From positions 1 to 64,000 of the forward strand of contig JAPDDQ010000001.1 in NCBI GenBank assembly GCA_027587225.1: a stretch of DNA of 64,000 nt, in the 5' to 3' direction. Under the pieces are notes generated by a model. It searched no databases. It was given only the letters and a program-made list of their open reading frames with translations, and was not told where the DNA came from. Origin of the DNA: Solirubrobacter taibaiensis. GTDB taxonomy: Bacteria; Actinomycetota; Thermoleophilia; Solirubrobacterales; Solirubrobacteraceae. The stretch's first letter is position 1. Each line of letters opens with the position of its first letter. Shown here piece after piece: positions 1 through 8,724 of the stretch. Position numbers and translations under genes: made by a program.

Positions 1-522
1 CGGGCGACGATCGCGTCCGCGTCGACGTCGCCGCCCAGGAGCAACGTGGCCTCCGCGGCGGTGGTGGCCCGCAGGGCTCGGGGTCGCCGGGGCGCGCCCG
101 TCGCGATCGTGGCGGCCGGCGGCATCGGCACGCCGGAGGCCGTGCGTGCCGCGCTCGCGCTGGGTGCGTCGGCCGTGCAGGTCGGCACCGCGCTGCTGCT
201 TGCGGACGAGGCCGGCACCGTCCCCGCGTACCGCGAGCGGCTCGCGGCGGGCGATGCGCCGACCGGCCTCACCCGCGCGTTCAGCGGCCGGCTCGCTCGC
301 GGCATCCAGAACCGCTTCATGGACGAGCGTCCCGACGCGCCGCTCGCCTACCCCGAGATCCACCACGCCACGGCGAAGCTCCGGGCCGCGGCGCGGGCGG
401 CGGGCGACGCGGATCGGTTCAACCTGTGGGCGGGCGAGGCGTACCCGCTTGCCCGCGCGCTGCCGGCCGCCGAGATCGTCCGCTGGCTCGCGGGGGTGCC
501 GCAATCCGGCGCCGGCAGGTGA
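1..522 (+). CDS. Nitronate monooxygenase, C-terminal part
   Basis: The frame is open from base 1, so the gene begins before the window. Nitronate monooxygenases (2-nitropropane dioxygenase family) are FMN enzymes that oxidise alkyl nitronates. The visible part holds the FMN phosphate-binding strand VAAGGIGT, followed by the family signature ALALGASAVQVGTALL, and a C-terminal tail ending in LWAGEAYPLARALPAAEIV, typical of this family. The first 20 or so visible codons match the family less well than the rest. Seen directly: the motifs; inferred: substrate. It converges on a TetR gene 3 bp away. Confidence is high for family, low for physiological substrate. Confidence 0.8.
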   Translation, partial: RATIASASTSPPRSNVASAAVVARRARGRRGAPVAIVAAGGIGTPEAVRAALALGASAVQVGTALLLADEAGTVPAYRERLAAGDAPTGLTRAFSGRLARGIQNRFMDERPDAPLAYPEIHHATAKLRAAARAAGDADRFNLWAGEAYPLARALPAAEIVRWLAGVPQSGAGR

Positions 523-525
523 CGC

Positions 526-1062
526 TCAACTGCTGCACCCCCCGGGCAGCAGATCGATCAGGTGCCCAAGGGTCTCGCGAAGGTGCACGTCGAGGCGGGC
601 GCGCTCGGGCCGGAACGCCCACCAGGTGACGGCGCCCTGCCAGTGCGCGGCGAGCAGCGCGCCGGTGCCGGGGCCGCAGCGCGCGTCCAGCGCCGCGATC
701 AACTCGATCTCCCACGCCGCGCCGCGGGCCCGGAGCACCGGATCGCGCAGGTCCTCGCGCAGGATCATCAGGTTCTCGGCGTACTGCTCGATCTCGTCGT
801 ACTGACCGGAGAGCCCCACGAGTAGCTCGATCGCGTCGATCGGCTGGGCGGCGAGCTCGGCCGTGCGTGCGTCGAGTTGATCCCACGCGCGCAGCAGTGC
901 CCGCTGTCGCAGCCCGTCCTTGGACCCGAATCGCTGCACCAGGGTCGCGCCCGACAGCCCGCTCGCCTCGGCCAGCGTCGCGAACGTGAGCCGTCCCTCG
1001 CGCAGGAGCGCCAAGGCGGCATCCAGCACGTCTTCGTCAGAGCGGGTCTTCCGTCTCGGCAT
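526..1062 (-). CDS. TetR/AcrR family transcriptional regulator
   Basis: The product is 178 aa. The N-terminal helix-turn-helix (about residues 8-55) reads DEDVLDAALALLREG, then FATLAEASGLSGATLVQRFGSK, the canonical TetR DNA-binding pattern; the rest is an all-helical ligand-binding domain. The frame stays open upstream, but the ATG at 1062 begins directly before the HTH and is the natural start. The gene is divergent from an SDR gene 21 bp away, with an AT-rich palindrome in the gap, so it probably represses itself and that SDR. The effector is unknown. Confidence 0.88.
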   Translation of the reverse strand: MPRRKTRSDEDVLDAALALLREGRLTFATLAEASGLSGATLVQRFGSKDGLRQRALLRAWDQLDARTAELAAQPIDAIELLVGLSGQYDEIEQYAENLMILREDLRDPVLRARGAAWEIELIAALDARCGPGTGALLAAHWQGAVTWWAFRPERARLDVHLRETLGHLIDLLPGGCSS

Positions 1063-1073
1063 CGTCGTGGTAA

Positions 1074-1097
1074 TAATAACCGAATGCTTGGTTATAA
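1074..1097. promoter_or_regulatory. Putative TetR operator between divergent genes
   Basis: TAATAACC and GGTTATAA (7 of 8 bases complementary) are separated by 8 bp. This is a local AT-rich island in GC-rich DNA, placed between the TetR start (1062) and across the SDR start codon (1084). It is where an autoregulatory TetR dimer would be expected to bind. No ribosome binding site precedes the SDR ATG, so the palindrome also overlaps the start of a probable leaderless transcript. Binding is inferred. Confidence 0.55.
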
Positions 1098-1995
1098 ACC
1101 GCTCGAAGGCAAAGTGGCACTCGTCGCCGGGGCGACCCGCGGGGCGGGGCGGGGGATCGCGACGGAGCTCGGCGCGGCGGGCGCGACCGTCTACGTGACC
1201 GGCCGCAGCACCCGCGCCCGGCAGTCCGAGTACCAGCGCACGGAGACGATCGAGGACACCGCTGACCTCGTAACCGAGGCCGGCGGGACGGGCATCGCCG
1301 TGCCGACGGACCACCTCGAGCACGAGCAGGTCAAGACGCTCGTCGACCGCATCCGCGCCGATCACGGCCGGCTCGACGTCCTCGTCAACGACATCTGGGG
1401 CGGCGAGCTGCTGTTCGAGTGGGACAAGCCGGTGTGGGACCACGACCTCGACAACGGTCTGCGGCTCCTCCGACTGGGCATCGACACCCACTTGATCACC
1501 GCCCACTACGCGCTCCCGCTGCTGATCGAGAGCCCGGGCGGGTTGCTGGTCGAGATGACCGACGGCACCGCGGAGTACAACGCCCGCACCTACCGGATCA
1601 ACCCGTTCTACGACCTCGCGAAGGTCGCCGTGAACCGCATGGGCTGGTCGCACGCGCAGGACCTGGCCAAGCACGACGGGACCAGCATCTCGCTCACCCC
1701 CGGGTGGCTGCGCTCGGAGATGATGCTCGAGCACTTCGGCGTCCGCGAGGACAACTGGCGCGACGCGCTCGAGAAGGTCCCGGGCTTCGTGATCTCCGAG
1801 TCGCCGCGCTTCGTCGGTCGCGCGGTGGCCGCGCTCGCCGCCGATCCGGACAAGGCCCGGTTCAACGGCGAGTCGCTGTCCAGCGGCGGGCTCGCGCAGG
1901 TCTACGAGTTCGACGACGTCGACGGCTCGCGACCGGACTGCTGGCGCTTCATGGACGACGGCAGTCCCGTCGCGGACGTGGCCTCCTACCGCTAG
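1084..1995 (+). CDS. Short-chain dehydrogenase/reductase
   Basis: The product is 303 aa, an SDR-superfamily oxidoreductase. It has the glycine-rich dinucleotide motif VAGATRGAGRGIA near the N-terminus, the VLVNDIWGG stretch in the position of the usual NNAG motif, and a Tyr-Lys pair in FYDLAK as the catalytic YxxxK. ATG 1084 lies inside a palindrome and has no Shine-Dalgarno sequence, so translation is likely leaderless. The divergent TetR gene probably controls it. It ends in a 4-bp convergent overlap with the next SDR. The replacement of NNAG by NDIWGG marks a distinct SDR branch; the substrate cannot be predicted. Confidence 0.85.
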   Translation: MLGYKPLEGKVALVAGATRGAGRGIATELGAAGATVYVTGRSTRARQSEYQRTETIEDTADLVTEAGGTGIAVPTDHLEHEQVKTLVDRIRADHGRLDVLVNDIWGGELLFEWDKPVWDHDLDNGLRLLRLGIDTHLITAHYALPLLIESPGGLLVEMTDGTAEYNARTYRINPFYDLAKVAVNRMGWSHAQDLAKHDGTSISLTPGWLRSEMMLEHFGVREDNWRDALEKVPGFVISESPRFVGRAVAALAADPDKARFNGESLSSGGLAQVYEFDDVDGSRPDCWRFMDDGSPVADVASYR

Positions 1996-2777
1996 CGGGA
2001 GAGCAAGCCCGCGTCGAGCACGAACTGCGACCCGGTCACGAACCGCGCCTTGTCACTCACCAGCCAGCGCACGGCCTCGGCCACGTCCGAGGCCTCGATC
2101 CACGGCACGGGCTGCAGGTTGCCCGCGGACGCCTCGGCGATCTCCTGCGGCGTCTTGCCCTCCATCATCGCCAGCCCGTCATTCAAGGCGCCGTCGACGC
2201 CGGTCGGGTGGATCGAGATGACCCGGATGCCGTGCGGGGCGAGTTCGATCGCCCACGACTTCGTCAGTCCCGTCAGGCCCCACTTGGACGCGGCGTAGTG
2301 CGACAGGCGACCCATCCCGCGCAGACCCGCGATCGACGAGTTGTTGAGGATCACGCCGGATTTCTGGCTGATCATGTGCGGGATCACCTGGCGGGCGACG
2401 ATCCACGCGCCCTTGAGGTTGATGTCGATCATCGCGTCCCACTCGGGCTCGGTCAGCTCGTGGGCCAGCCCATAGGCGCAGATGCCGGCGTTGTTGAACA
2501 GCACGTCGATCCGGTTGAAGCGCTCGATCGCGGCCGTCACGGCGGCGTCGACGGCCTCGTAGTCGCGCACGTCGGCAACCACCGTCAGGCACTCGCGTCC
2601 CAGGCCTTCGATCTCGTCCTGCAGCGACTCCAGCTCCGCGGTCGAACCCATTCGGTAGGCGGGATAGGTGAGCTGCGCGGCGACGTCGAGCGCGACGATG
2701 TCGTAGCCGTCCTCGGCCAGCGCGAGCGCGGTCGCGCGGCCCTGCCCGTGGGCGGCACCGGTGATGAAGGCGATCAC
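1992..2777 (-). CDS. Mycofactocin-type SDR oxidoreductase
   Basis: The product is 261 aa. Visible are the cofactor motif FITGAAHGQGRATALALAEDG, the NNAG motif (FNNAGICAYG) and the catalytic YAASK. Between strands 2 and 3 it carries an insert (about residues 34-62) with TYPAYRMG followed by LESLQDEIEGLGRE. That insert is characteristic of mycofactocin-coupled SDRs, which hold NAD non-exchangeably and pass electrons to the peptide cofactor mycofactocin. Assignment rests on this insert; no mycofactocin biosynthesis gene is in the window. It overlaps the upstream AhpD-like gene by 4 bp, so the two are co-translated. Confidence 0.8.
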   Translation of the reverse strand: MIAFITGAAHGQGRATALALAEDGYDIVALDVAAQLTYPAYRMGSTAELESLQDEIEGLGRECLTVVADVRDYEAVDAAVTAAIERFNRIDVLFNNAGICAYGLAHELTEPEWDAMIDINLKGAWIVARQVIPHMISQKSGVILNNSSIAGLRGMGRLSHYAASKWGLTGLTKSWAIELAPHGIRVISIHPTGVDGALNDGLAMMEGKTPQEIAEASAGNLQPVPWIEASDVAEAVRWLVSDKARFVTGSQFVLDAGLLSR

Positions 2778-3295
2778 GCCGCGTACTCCTCGAGGTAGTC
2801 GTCGAGCTCGACGCCCATCGCGTCGTTGAAGATGTTGGTGGCGAGCATGATCGCCCCGAACGCGATCAGCGTGACGATCTGCGGCGGCGTGAACCGCTCG
2901 GCCAGTTTCGCGTGCAGCGCGTCATCGACCGAGTGCGGGTCCACGGCCAGGCGGCGGCCGAGGTCCACGATCAGATCGTCGAACTCGTCCAGCTGCAGAT
3001 CGGACGGGTCCTCGCCGCCGTCGATCAGCAGCCGGCGGAAGAACGTGGAGCAGATCAGGCAGTTGCTCTGCGTCGAGATCGCGTGGCAGAACAGCCACGT
3101 GCGCCGCTCGCCGAGCACCGGCGTGAGCTGGTCGTAGAGCGGATACCACTGCAGCAGCGCGTCGAGCGCGACCGGCGCGTGGGCCAGGGTCCATTTCATG
3201 TTCGTCATCCGGCCACCGGTCGCGGCGTGCGCGGCGGCGAGCTCCCGAGAAGCCGGCGGGGCGGACGTTTCGTCGACTGGTGCGATGCGGGCCAT
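2774..3295 (-). CDS. Carboxymuconolactone decarboxylase/AhpD-like protein
   Basis: The product is 173 aa and all-helical. A Cys-x-x-Cys pair (C79 and C82, in SNCLIC) with a His nearby (FCHAIS) matches the redox-active motif of AhpD-like carboxymuconolactone decarboxylase family proteins. Such proteins often act as alkylhydroperoxidases or in aromatic-compound metabolism. The start at 3295 is the first Met of the conserved frame; the open frame upstream is a shadow of the divergent gene. It is translationally coupled (ATGA overlap) to the mycofactocin-type SDR, suggesting a shared oxidative or catabolic task. Confidence 0.8.
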   Translation of the reverse strand: MARIAPVDETSAPPASRELAAAHAATGGRMTNMKWTLAHAPVALDALLQWYPLYDQLTPVLGERRTWLFCHAISTQSNCLICSTFFRRLLIDGGEDPSDLQLDEFDDLIVDLGRRLAVDPHSVDDALHAKLAERFTPPQIVTLIAFGAIMLATNIFNDAMGVELDDYLEEYAA

Positions 3296-3358
3296 GCCGC
3301 AATAATGCCGATCAAGCGCGACCGCAGGCGCCCAACTTCTGGACAATCGGGCCGCCCC

Positions 3359-6300
3359 ATGCCGTTTAAAACGCTCATCGCCGCGCTGTTCCTCTTCCTC
3401 GGGGTCTTGGTCGCGGGCGCCCACGCGTCCGGCGAGACGACGAGCATCCAGGCGAACGCCGCGCACGACGGCTACGTCGACGACCCGACGCTGCGGCCAC
3501 CGCTGACGCGCGCGTGGACGCGCGAGTTCGACGGCCCGACCGGGTTCCCGCTCGTCGCGGGCGGCCGCGTGTTCGTGATCGCCGGAGGCGCGGACACCAC
3601 CGGGACGCTGTACGCGCTCGACCGCGCTACCGGCCGCACGCTCTGGCGCCGCGCGGTAGCGGCTCACGGCTCGCACCTCACCTACGACGGCGGCCGCGTG
3701 TACGTGGTGTCCTACTACGGCGTCGCGCAGGCCCTCGACGCGGCCACCGGCGAGGCGCTGTGGGCGTTCCGCACCAACGACTCGATTTTCAACCTGGTCC
3801 CGGTGGCCACGGGCGGCCGCGTCTACGTCAACGCCGACGGCTACCTCGACGCGCGCGACGGCGCCGCCGGCACGCAGATCTGGAGCGCGCTGCTGCGGGC
3901 GCGGAACGTCCCGACCATCGGCGGCGGATTCGCGGTGCTCGGCGACGGGATCGAGGAGTACGGCTTCGGCCTCGACAACGGCCGCGAACGGTGGATCAGC
4001 GCCGACGACCCGGAGCACGGCAGCGAGACCGCGGACCTCGCGATCCACGCCGGGCGCGTGTGGTCGGACCGCGGGCTCGTGCTCGACCTCGCCACGGGCG
4101 CGAGGCTGCGCGACCACGCGTCCTCGCAGCGCCCGGCGTTCGCGGGATCGCTGGCGATCCTCACGGTCGGCGGCGCACTGGTGGCCGAGGACGAGGCCAC
4201 GGGCGCGAGCAAGTGGTCGCGGCCGCTCGAGGGCGGCGTGAAGGGCGCGCCGCTGGTGGCGGGCACGACGGTGTACGCGGTCTCAGGCGATGATCACGTC
4301 GAGGCGTTGGACGCGGCGACGGGCGCCCCGCTCGGCCGCTATCCGGTCGCCGAGCCGCGGGCGATCGGGCTCGCCGCGGGCGACGGAACGCTCGTCGTGC
4401 CGACCACCGACGGGGTCACCGCGTTCACGGCGGTGGCGGCGAGCGCCGGGCTGCCCGCGGTCGCGCCCGCGGCCTTCACGCCGGACGCGCCGGGCTCCAG
4501 CGACGACGCGCGCGCGTTCCAGCAGGATCCCGCGCACTCCGGCGCGCTGGCCGCGGGCGCGCCGGCCGCGCCGTTGCGCGAGCGTTGGGCGCTCGAGCTC
4601 ACCGAGCCCGCCGGCTCGCTGATCGCCGACGGCAAGGTGTTCACGATCGACACCCGCGGCACCACGCACCGGTTGCTCGGGCTCGATGCGCGCGACGGCC
4701 GTGAGCTGTGGAGCGCGCGGCTGCCCGGCTCGCACCCGTCCGGCCGGGAGGCCGACACGGCGTACGACGCGGGACGGGTGTTCGTGGTCGGCGGCGGGCG
4801 GGTGCATGCCCATGACGCGGCGACCGGCGCGCTGCTGTGGACACGGCGGGCCTCGCAGGGGCCGATCGCGTTCGGCGGCGTCGTCTATGTCACCGACGAC
4901 CGCGGGATCATCGCGCTCCGGCAGGTGGACGGCGAGCAACTCTGGAAGATCGCGGTGAACGAGCCGGGTCCGCCGACCTCGGACGGGCGGACGATCTGGG
5001 TGGCCGCGCTGTGCGGCTGGCGCGGCTACGACCTCACGACGCGCGCGCTGATCGCCACGGCCTCCGGTTGTGAGCCGTCGCTGGGGTCGCGGACGGCGAT
5101 GGGCGGCGGGGTCTTCGTGGCCCCGGACGAGCAGGTGGTCGTGGACTCGGCGAACGGAGCGATCCGCGACGCGATCGACGTGACCGGGACGCCGGCCTTC
5201 GCCCACGGGCTGCGGTTCTCGCTGAGCGGCCGGGCGCTCGATGCCTCACCGGCGGCGGGCGGTCCGCTGCGCTGGCGGTTCCTCGGCGACGGCGGGTTCA
5301 CCTCGCGGCCGCTCGTGGTCGGGCGGCAGGTCTTCATGGCGTCCGACAGCGGGCGCCTGTTCGCGGTGGATGCGGACACCGGCGCGCGGGTGTGGACCTC
5401 GGCGGCGGGTGACGAGCCGCGCCTGGGGCAGTCGCTGGTCGCCGGTGAGGGGCTCGTGCTGAAGGCGTCGCGCAAGCGGCTCGTGGCGTTCGAGAGCGCG
5501 GGCGCGGCCGGCGGCCCGGACCGCGGCGCGCCCGAGACGACGGTGCAGCCACTGCTTGGCGGGCCGATCCGCGAGCGCGATCCGCTGATCTCGTTCAACT
5601 CCGACCGCCCCGGCTTCTTCGAGTGCCGCGTGGATAACGGCGAGTGGCTGCCGTGCAGCGCGCCGCACCGGCTGATCGGGCTGCCCGACGGCCCGCACGC
5701 CGTGCGCGTGCGCGCGATCGACGCCGACGGCGTGGCCGACCCGGTGCCGGCGCACCTGTCGCTGACGGTCGACGCGGCACCCGACACCGCGCTGTGGGCC
5801 GACCCCGTCTCCAACACGCGCCCGACGATCCAGACGCTGTCCGACGACCCGCGCGCGACGTTCGAGTGCCGCGTCGACGGCGGCGCCTGGTTCGCGTGTG
5901 CGTCCGGGCCGCTGCCGGGGACGTACCCGGACGATTGGCACACCCTCGAGACCCGCGCCGTCGACGCCGCCGGGCAGACGGACCCGACGCCGGCCACCTT
6001 CACCTGGCGCCAGGACACCGTGGCGCCCACGGGGCTCACTCTGGACGGGCCGGCGGGCACCGTGCGCGTGTCGCACCCGGTGGCCTCCGGGCGGGCCGAG
6101 GGCGACGGGCTCGGGTTCGTGCGGGTGGAGTGGTTCACCGCGGGCTCGTATGACGGAGGCTTCGGTGCGCTCGAGAACGAGCGCGCAACGATCGTCGGCG
6201 GCCGCTGGACGGCCAAGGCGCCGCGGCTGGTCGACCGCAACTACGTGGTCACGGTCACGCATCGCGACGACGCGGGCAACGAGACCGTCGTGGTCTCGCG

Positions 6301-7867
6301 GTTCACGGTGGACACCAGCGAGCCGGACGGCATCGCGCCCGACACCGAGGTCACGCCGTCGCCGTCCGTGCCGGTGGCGAGGGACGACGTGCTCGTCGAC
6401 TGGGGCTCCGACTACGCCGGCGCGAGCTTCGAGTGCCGGCGCGACGGTGCGGCGTGGGGCGCCTGCCCGCAGTGGGGCGTGATCGAGGCCGCGGACGGCC
6501 CGCACCGCTTCGAGGTGCGCGCCGTGCGGCACGGCTTGGTGGATCCGACGCCCGCCGTCTTCACGTGGACCTTCGACCGCGCCGCGCCGGTGGTGACGGT
6601 CAGCGTGCCGGCGACCACGACCGACGCCACGCCGCGCGTGAGCGGCACCGCCGAGTACTGGCCGGACGCGACCGTGACCGTGAGCCACTACGGCGTGACC
6701 GGCGGGCTGATGACGGCGACGGCGCCGGTCGCGCCGGACGGGACGTGGCAGGTCGACGCGCCGCCGCTCCAGGACGGCTCGCGGACGGTGCGGGTCACGC
6801 AGCTGGACGCGGCGGAGAACCGCGGCGCGATCGTTTCCGAGCCGTTCGTCGTCACGGCCGCCACGCCGGTGACGGTCATCGAGTCCGAGCCGCCTGGCCT
6901 CGTCCAGGACGGGCCGTTCCTGATCTTCCGCTCGACCGCCGAGGGCGCGCGCTTCGAGTGCCGCGTCGACGCCCGCCCGTGGACGGCCTGCGCCTCGGGT
7001 TGGGAGCCGACCGGCCTCGCCGACGGCGAGCACACCGTGTCCGTGCGCTCGATCGACGGCGCCGGCCACGTCGAGCCGCAGCCGTTCATCCACCGCTTCA
7101 CCGTCGACGCCACGCCGCCGGAGGTGACCATCGAGACCCCCGCGGATCACACCAGCCTCAACGACGGCGACATCACCGGCCGTGCGAGCGACGCGCGACC
7201 GGTCCTCGTGCGCCTGTATCCCTACCGCCGCGCGTACCCGGTCCTCGAGCCGGCGTTCTCCATGACCGTGACGCCGACGACGGACGGCCGTTGGACCGTG
7301 ACCGCCCCCTCGACGCTCCCGCCGGGCCGTTACGAGCTCGAAGCCGGGCAGGGCGACGAGGCCGGCAACCAGGGCGCCGCGCGGCTGCGCGACGTCTGGA
7401 TCGGCCCGGTCACGCCGACCCCGACCGTCACGCCCACGCCCAGCGCGACCGCATCGCCGACCGCCACGGCGACGGCGACGCCTGGCGCGACGGCCACGCC
7501 GACCGCGACGGCCACCGCGCCGCCCGACCCGACCGCGACTCCCACGCCCGACCCGGTCGCGACGGTCTCGCCGGTCCCGACCGCCTCGCCGTTGCCCGGC
7601 ACCCGCGTCGTCCCGCCCGGCCCCGCGCGCCCGGCGCGGCCCACCGTGCACCGGTCGCCCGCCGCGCTCACCCGCGCGATCCGCTCCGCCCTCAAATCCG
7701 GCGCGCCGCTGCAATTTTCCTACCGCGCGACCCGGCGGGGCACGTTGACGGTCAAGGTCGGCACCCGGACCACCCGGATCGCCTTCAAACGCGGGCAGAC
7801 CAGGGCCTTCTCGCTCCCCACACGCACCGCGAGGAAAGCGGTCGTAAAGGTCCGTTTCATGCGTTAG
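3359..7867 (+). CDS. Large secreted PQQ/beta-propeller and Ig-repeat protein
   Basis: The product is about 1502 aa. Residues 1-22 form a signal peptide (basic start, hydrophobic core, AHA cleavage site). Residues about 30-710 are PQQ-like (BamB/quinoprotein) repeats with recurrent patterns such as LYALDRATGRTLWR and ALDAATGEALWAF. Residues about 740-1340 hold repeats, four of which contain FECR plus a second Cys about ten residues on, probably disulfide-bonded Ig-like units. A Pro/Thr stalk and a basic C-terminus follow. No sortase motif or C-terminal membrane helix is seen. An in-frame ATG at 3305 would add 18 residues. Probably cell-surface; no catalytic residue of a quinoprotein dehydrogenase is recognisable, so a binding or structural role is likelier. 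Confidence 0.75.
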   Translation: MPFKTLIAALFLFLGVLVAGAHASGETTSIQANAAHDGYVDDPTLRPPLTRAWTREFDGPTGFPLVAGGRVFVIAGGADTTGTLYALDRATGRTLWRRAVAAHGSHLTYDGGRVYVVSYYGVAQALDAATGEALWAFRTNDSIFNLVPVATGGRVYVNADGYLDARDGAAGTQIWSALLRARNVPTIGGGFAVLGDGIEEYGFGLDNGRERWISADDPEHGSETADLAIHAGRVWSDRGLVLDLATGARLRDHASSQRPAFAGSLAILTVGGALVAEDEATGASKWSRPLEGGVKGAPLVAGTTVYAVSGDDHVEALDAATGAPLGRYPVAEPRAIGLAAGDGTLVVPTTDGVTAFTAVAASAGLPAVAPAAFTPDAPGSSDDARAFQQDPAHSGALAAGAPAAPLRERWALELTEPAGSLIADGKVFTIDTRGTTHRLLGLDARDGRELWSARLPGSHPSGREADTAYDAGRVFVVGGGRVHAHDAATGALLWTRRASQGPIAFGGVVYVTDDRGIIALRQVDGEQLWKIAVNEPGPPTSDGRTIWVAALCGWRGYDLTTRALIATASGCEPSLGSRTAMGGGVFVAPDEQVVVDSANGAIRDAIDVTGTPAFAHGLRFSLSGRALDASPAAGGPLRWRFLGDGGFTSRPLVVGRQVFMASDSGRLFAVDADTGARVWTSAAGDEPRLGQSLVAGEGLVLKASRKRLVAFESAGAAGGPDRGAPETTVQPLLGGPIRERDPLISFNSDRPGFFECRVDNGEWLPCSAPHRLIGLPDGPHAVRVRAIDADGVADPVPAHLSLTVDAAPDTALWADPVSNTRPTIQTLSDDPRATFECRVDGGAWFACASGPLPGTYPDDWHTLETRAVDAAGQTDPTPATFTWRQDTVAPTGLTLDGPAGTVRVSHPVASGRAEGDGLGFVRVEWFTAGSYDGGFGALENERATIVGGRWTAKAPRLVDRNYVVTVTHRDDAGNETVVVSRFTVDTSEPDGIAPDTEVTPSPSVPVARDDVLVDWGSDYAGASFECRRDGAAWGACPQWGVIEAADGPHRFEVRAVRHGLVDPTPAVFTWTFDRAAPVVTVSVPATTTDATPRVSGTAEYWPDATVTVSHYGVTGGLMTATAPVAPDGTWQVDAPPLQDGSRTVRVTQLDAAENRGAIVSEPFVVTAATPVTVIESEPPGLVQDGPFLIFRSTAEGARFECRVDARPWTACASGWEPTGLADGEHTVSVRSIDGAGHVEPQPFIHRFTVDATPPEVTIETPADHTSLNDGDITGRASDARPVLVRLYPYRRAYPVLEPAFSMTVTPTTDGRWTVTAPSTLPPGRYELEAGQGDEAGNQGAARLRDVWIGPVTPTPTVTPTPSATASPTATATATPGATATPTATATAPPDPTATPTPDPVATVSPVPTASPLPGTRVVPPGPARPARPTVHRSPAALTRAIRSALKSGAPLQFSYRATRRGTLTVKVGTRTTRIAFKRGQTRAFSLPTRTARKAVVKVRFMR
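7411..7595 (+). repeat. Low-complexity Pro/Thr/Ala coding repeat
   Basis: This is an internal run of short imperfect repeats encoding alternating TPTPT, TATATAT and PTPDP units in the large secreted protein. It makes an extended, probably wall-spanning stalk between the Ig-like repeats and the basic C-terminal domain. It is a coding repeat, not a CRISPR array or satellite. Confidence 0.8.
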
Positions 7868-7932
7868 CAGCTGTTTTGAACCGGTGAAACGTCACTCGAC
7901 ACCGCGGCCACCCCTGTTACCACTTATGGGGC

Positions 7933-8703
7933 ATGCCGTACGTCGACCTTCATTGCCACATCCTGCCTGGCCTCGACGACGGCGCCCGCTCCCTCGCTGA
8001 CGCCGTCCACTTCGCCCGCTTGCTCGACCGCGAGGACGTGCTCGATGTCGCGACCACCTCGCACATCAAGCGCGCGCATTTCCCGGACATCGACATCTTC
8101 GAGCTCGACGGCCGGCGCGAGGAGCTGCAGGAGGCCATCCGCGCCGAGGGCCTGAAGGTCACGCTGCACCCGGGCGGCGAACTCGCCCATGAGGACGCGC
8201 TCGCGCTGCACGACCGTGAGCTGCAGCTCATCGCCCAGGGTCCCAAGCACGCGCAGTGGCTGCTGCTCGAGTGCCCGTTCCGCGGCCTCGACGACGAGTT
8301 CGACGCCGCCGTCGAGCGCCTCACCGCCCTCGGCTACGGCCTGCTGCTCGCGCACCCGGAGCGGATCTACGACGGCGACCTGAGCCGGCTCGCCCCGCAC
8401 ACCGAGGCGGGCGCGCTCCTGCAGGTCAACGTCTCCAGCCTGCTCGGAGCCCACGGCCCGGACGCGCAGCGGATCGCCGCGCGCCTGGTGCAGACCGGCC
8501 GCGTGTACTGCCTCGCGTCCGACACGCACCCCGGCACCCGTGAGGAGATCCTCCCGTTCGGCGCCGACGCGCTGCGCCGGCTCGGCGTCAGCGACGTGCA
8601 GGCCTTCCGGCTCACGCAGTCCAATCCTCGCTTCCTGCTCCGAGAAGGCAATCCTCGCCTGGCGCTCCCGGAAACAGAGGATCGGACCAACAGCACCCGC
8701 TGA
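7933..8703 (+). CDS. CpsB/YwqE-type PHP-domain tyrosine phosphatase
   Basis: The product is 256 aa. The N-terminus DLHCHILPGLDDG is the metal-binding HxH motif of PHP phosphoesterases. Further ligands are expected in TTSHI, the LLLAHPERI segment and CLASDTHP. This order is that of CpsB/YwqE/Wzb-like manganese-dependent protein tyrosine phosphatases, which dephosphorylate the tyrosine kinase that drives capsule or exopolysaccharide export. No such kinase is next to it, but a polysaccharide operon begins about 1.6 kb away. The function is therefore a family-based inference with good motif support. Confidence 0.85.
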   Translation: MPYVDLHCHILPGLDDGARSLADAVHFARLLDREDVLDVATTSHIKRAHFPDIDIFELDGRREELQEAIRAEGLKVTLHPGGELAHEDALALHDRELQLIAQGPKHAQWLLLECPFRGLDDEFDAAVERLTALGYGLLLAHPERIYDGDLSRLAPHTEAGALLQVNVSSLLGAHGPDAQRIAARLVQTGRVYCLASDTHPGTREEILPFGADALRRLGVSDVQAFRLTQSNPRFLLREGNPRLALPETEDRTNSTR

Positions 8704-8724
8704 TGGCGTAAGTTCGGTCGCGGT

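Noticed and set aside
7411..7595. Short repeats resembling a CRISPR or satellite array
   Set aside because: The repeats are irregular, in frame and encode a Pro/Thr stalk of a secreted protein. There are no spacers of constant length and no cas genes.
5246..7714. Long leftward open frame (822 codons) opposite the large secreted-protein gene
   Set aside because: It is an Arg/Gly/Ala-rich shadow created by high GC content. The rightward frame has a signal peptide and domain repeats; the leftward one has no recognisable motif.
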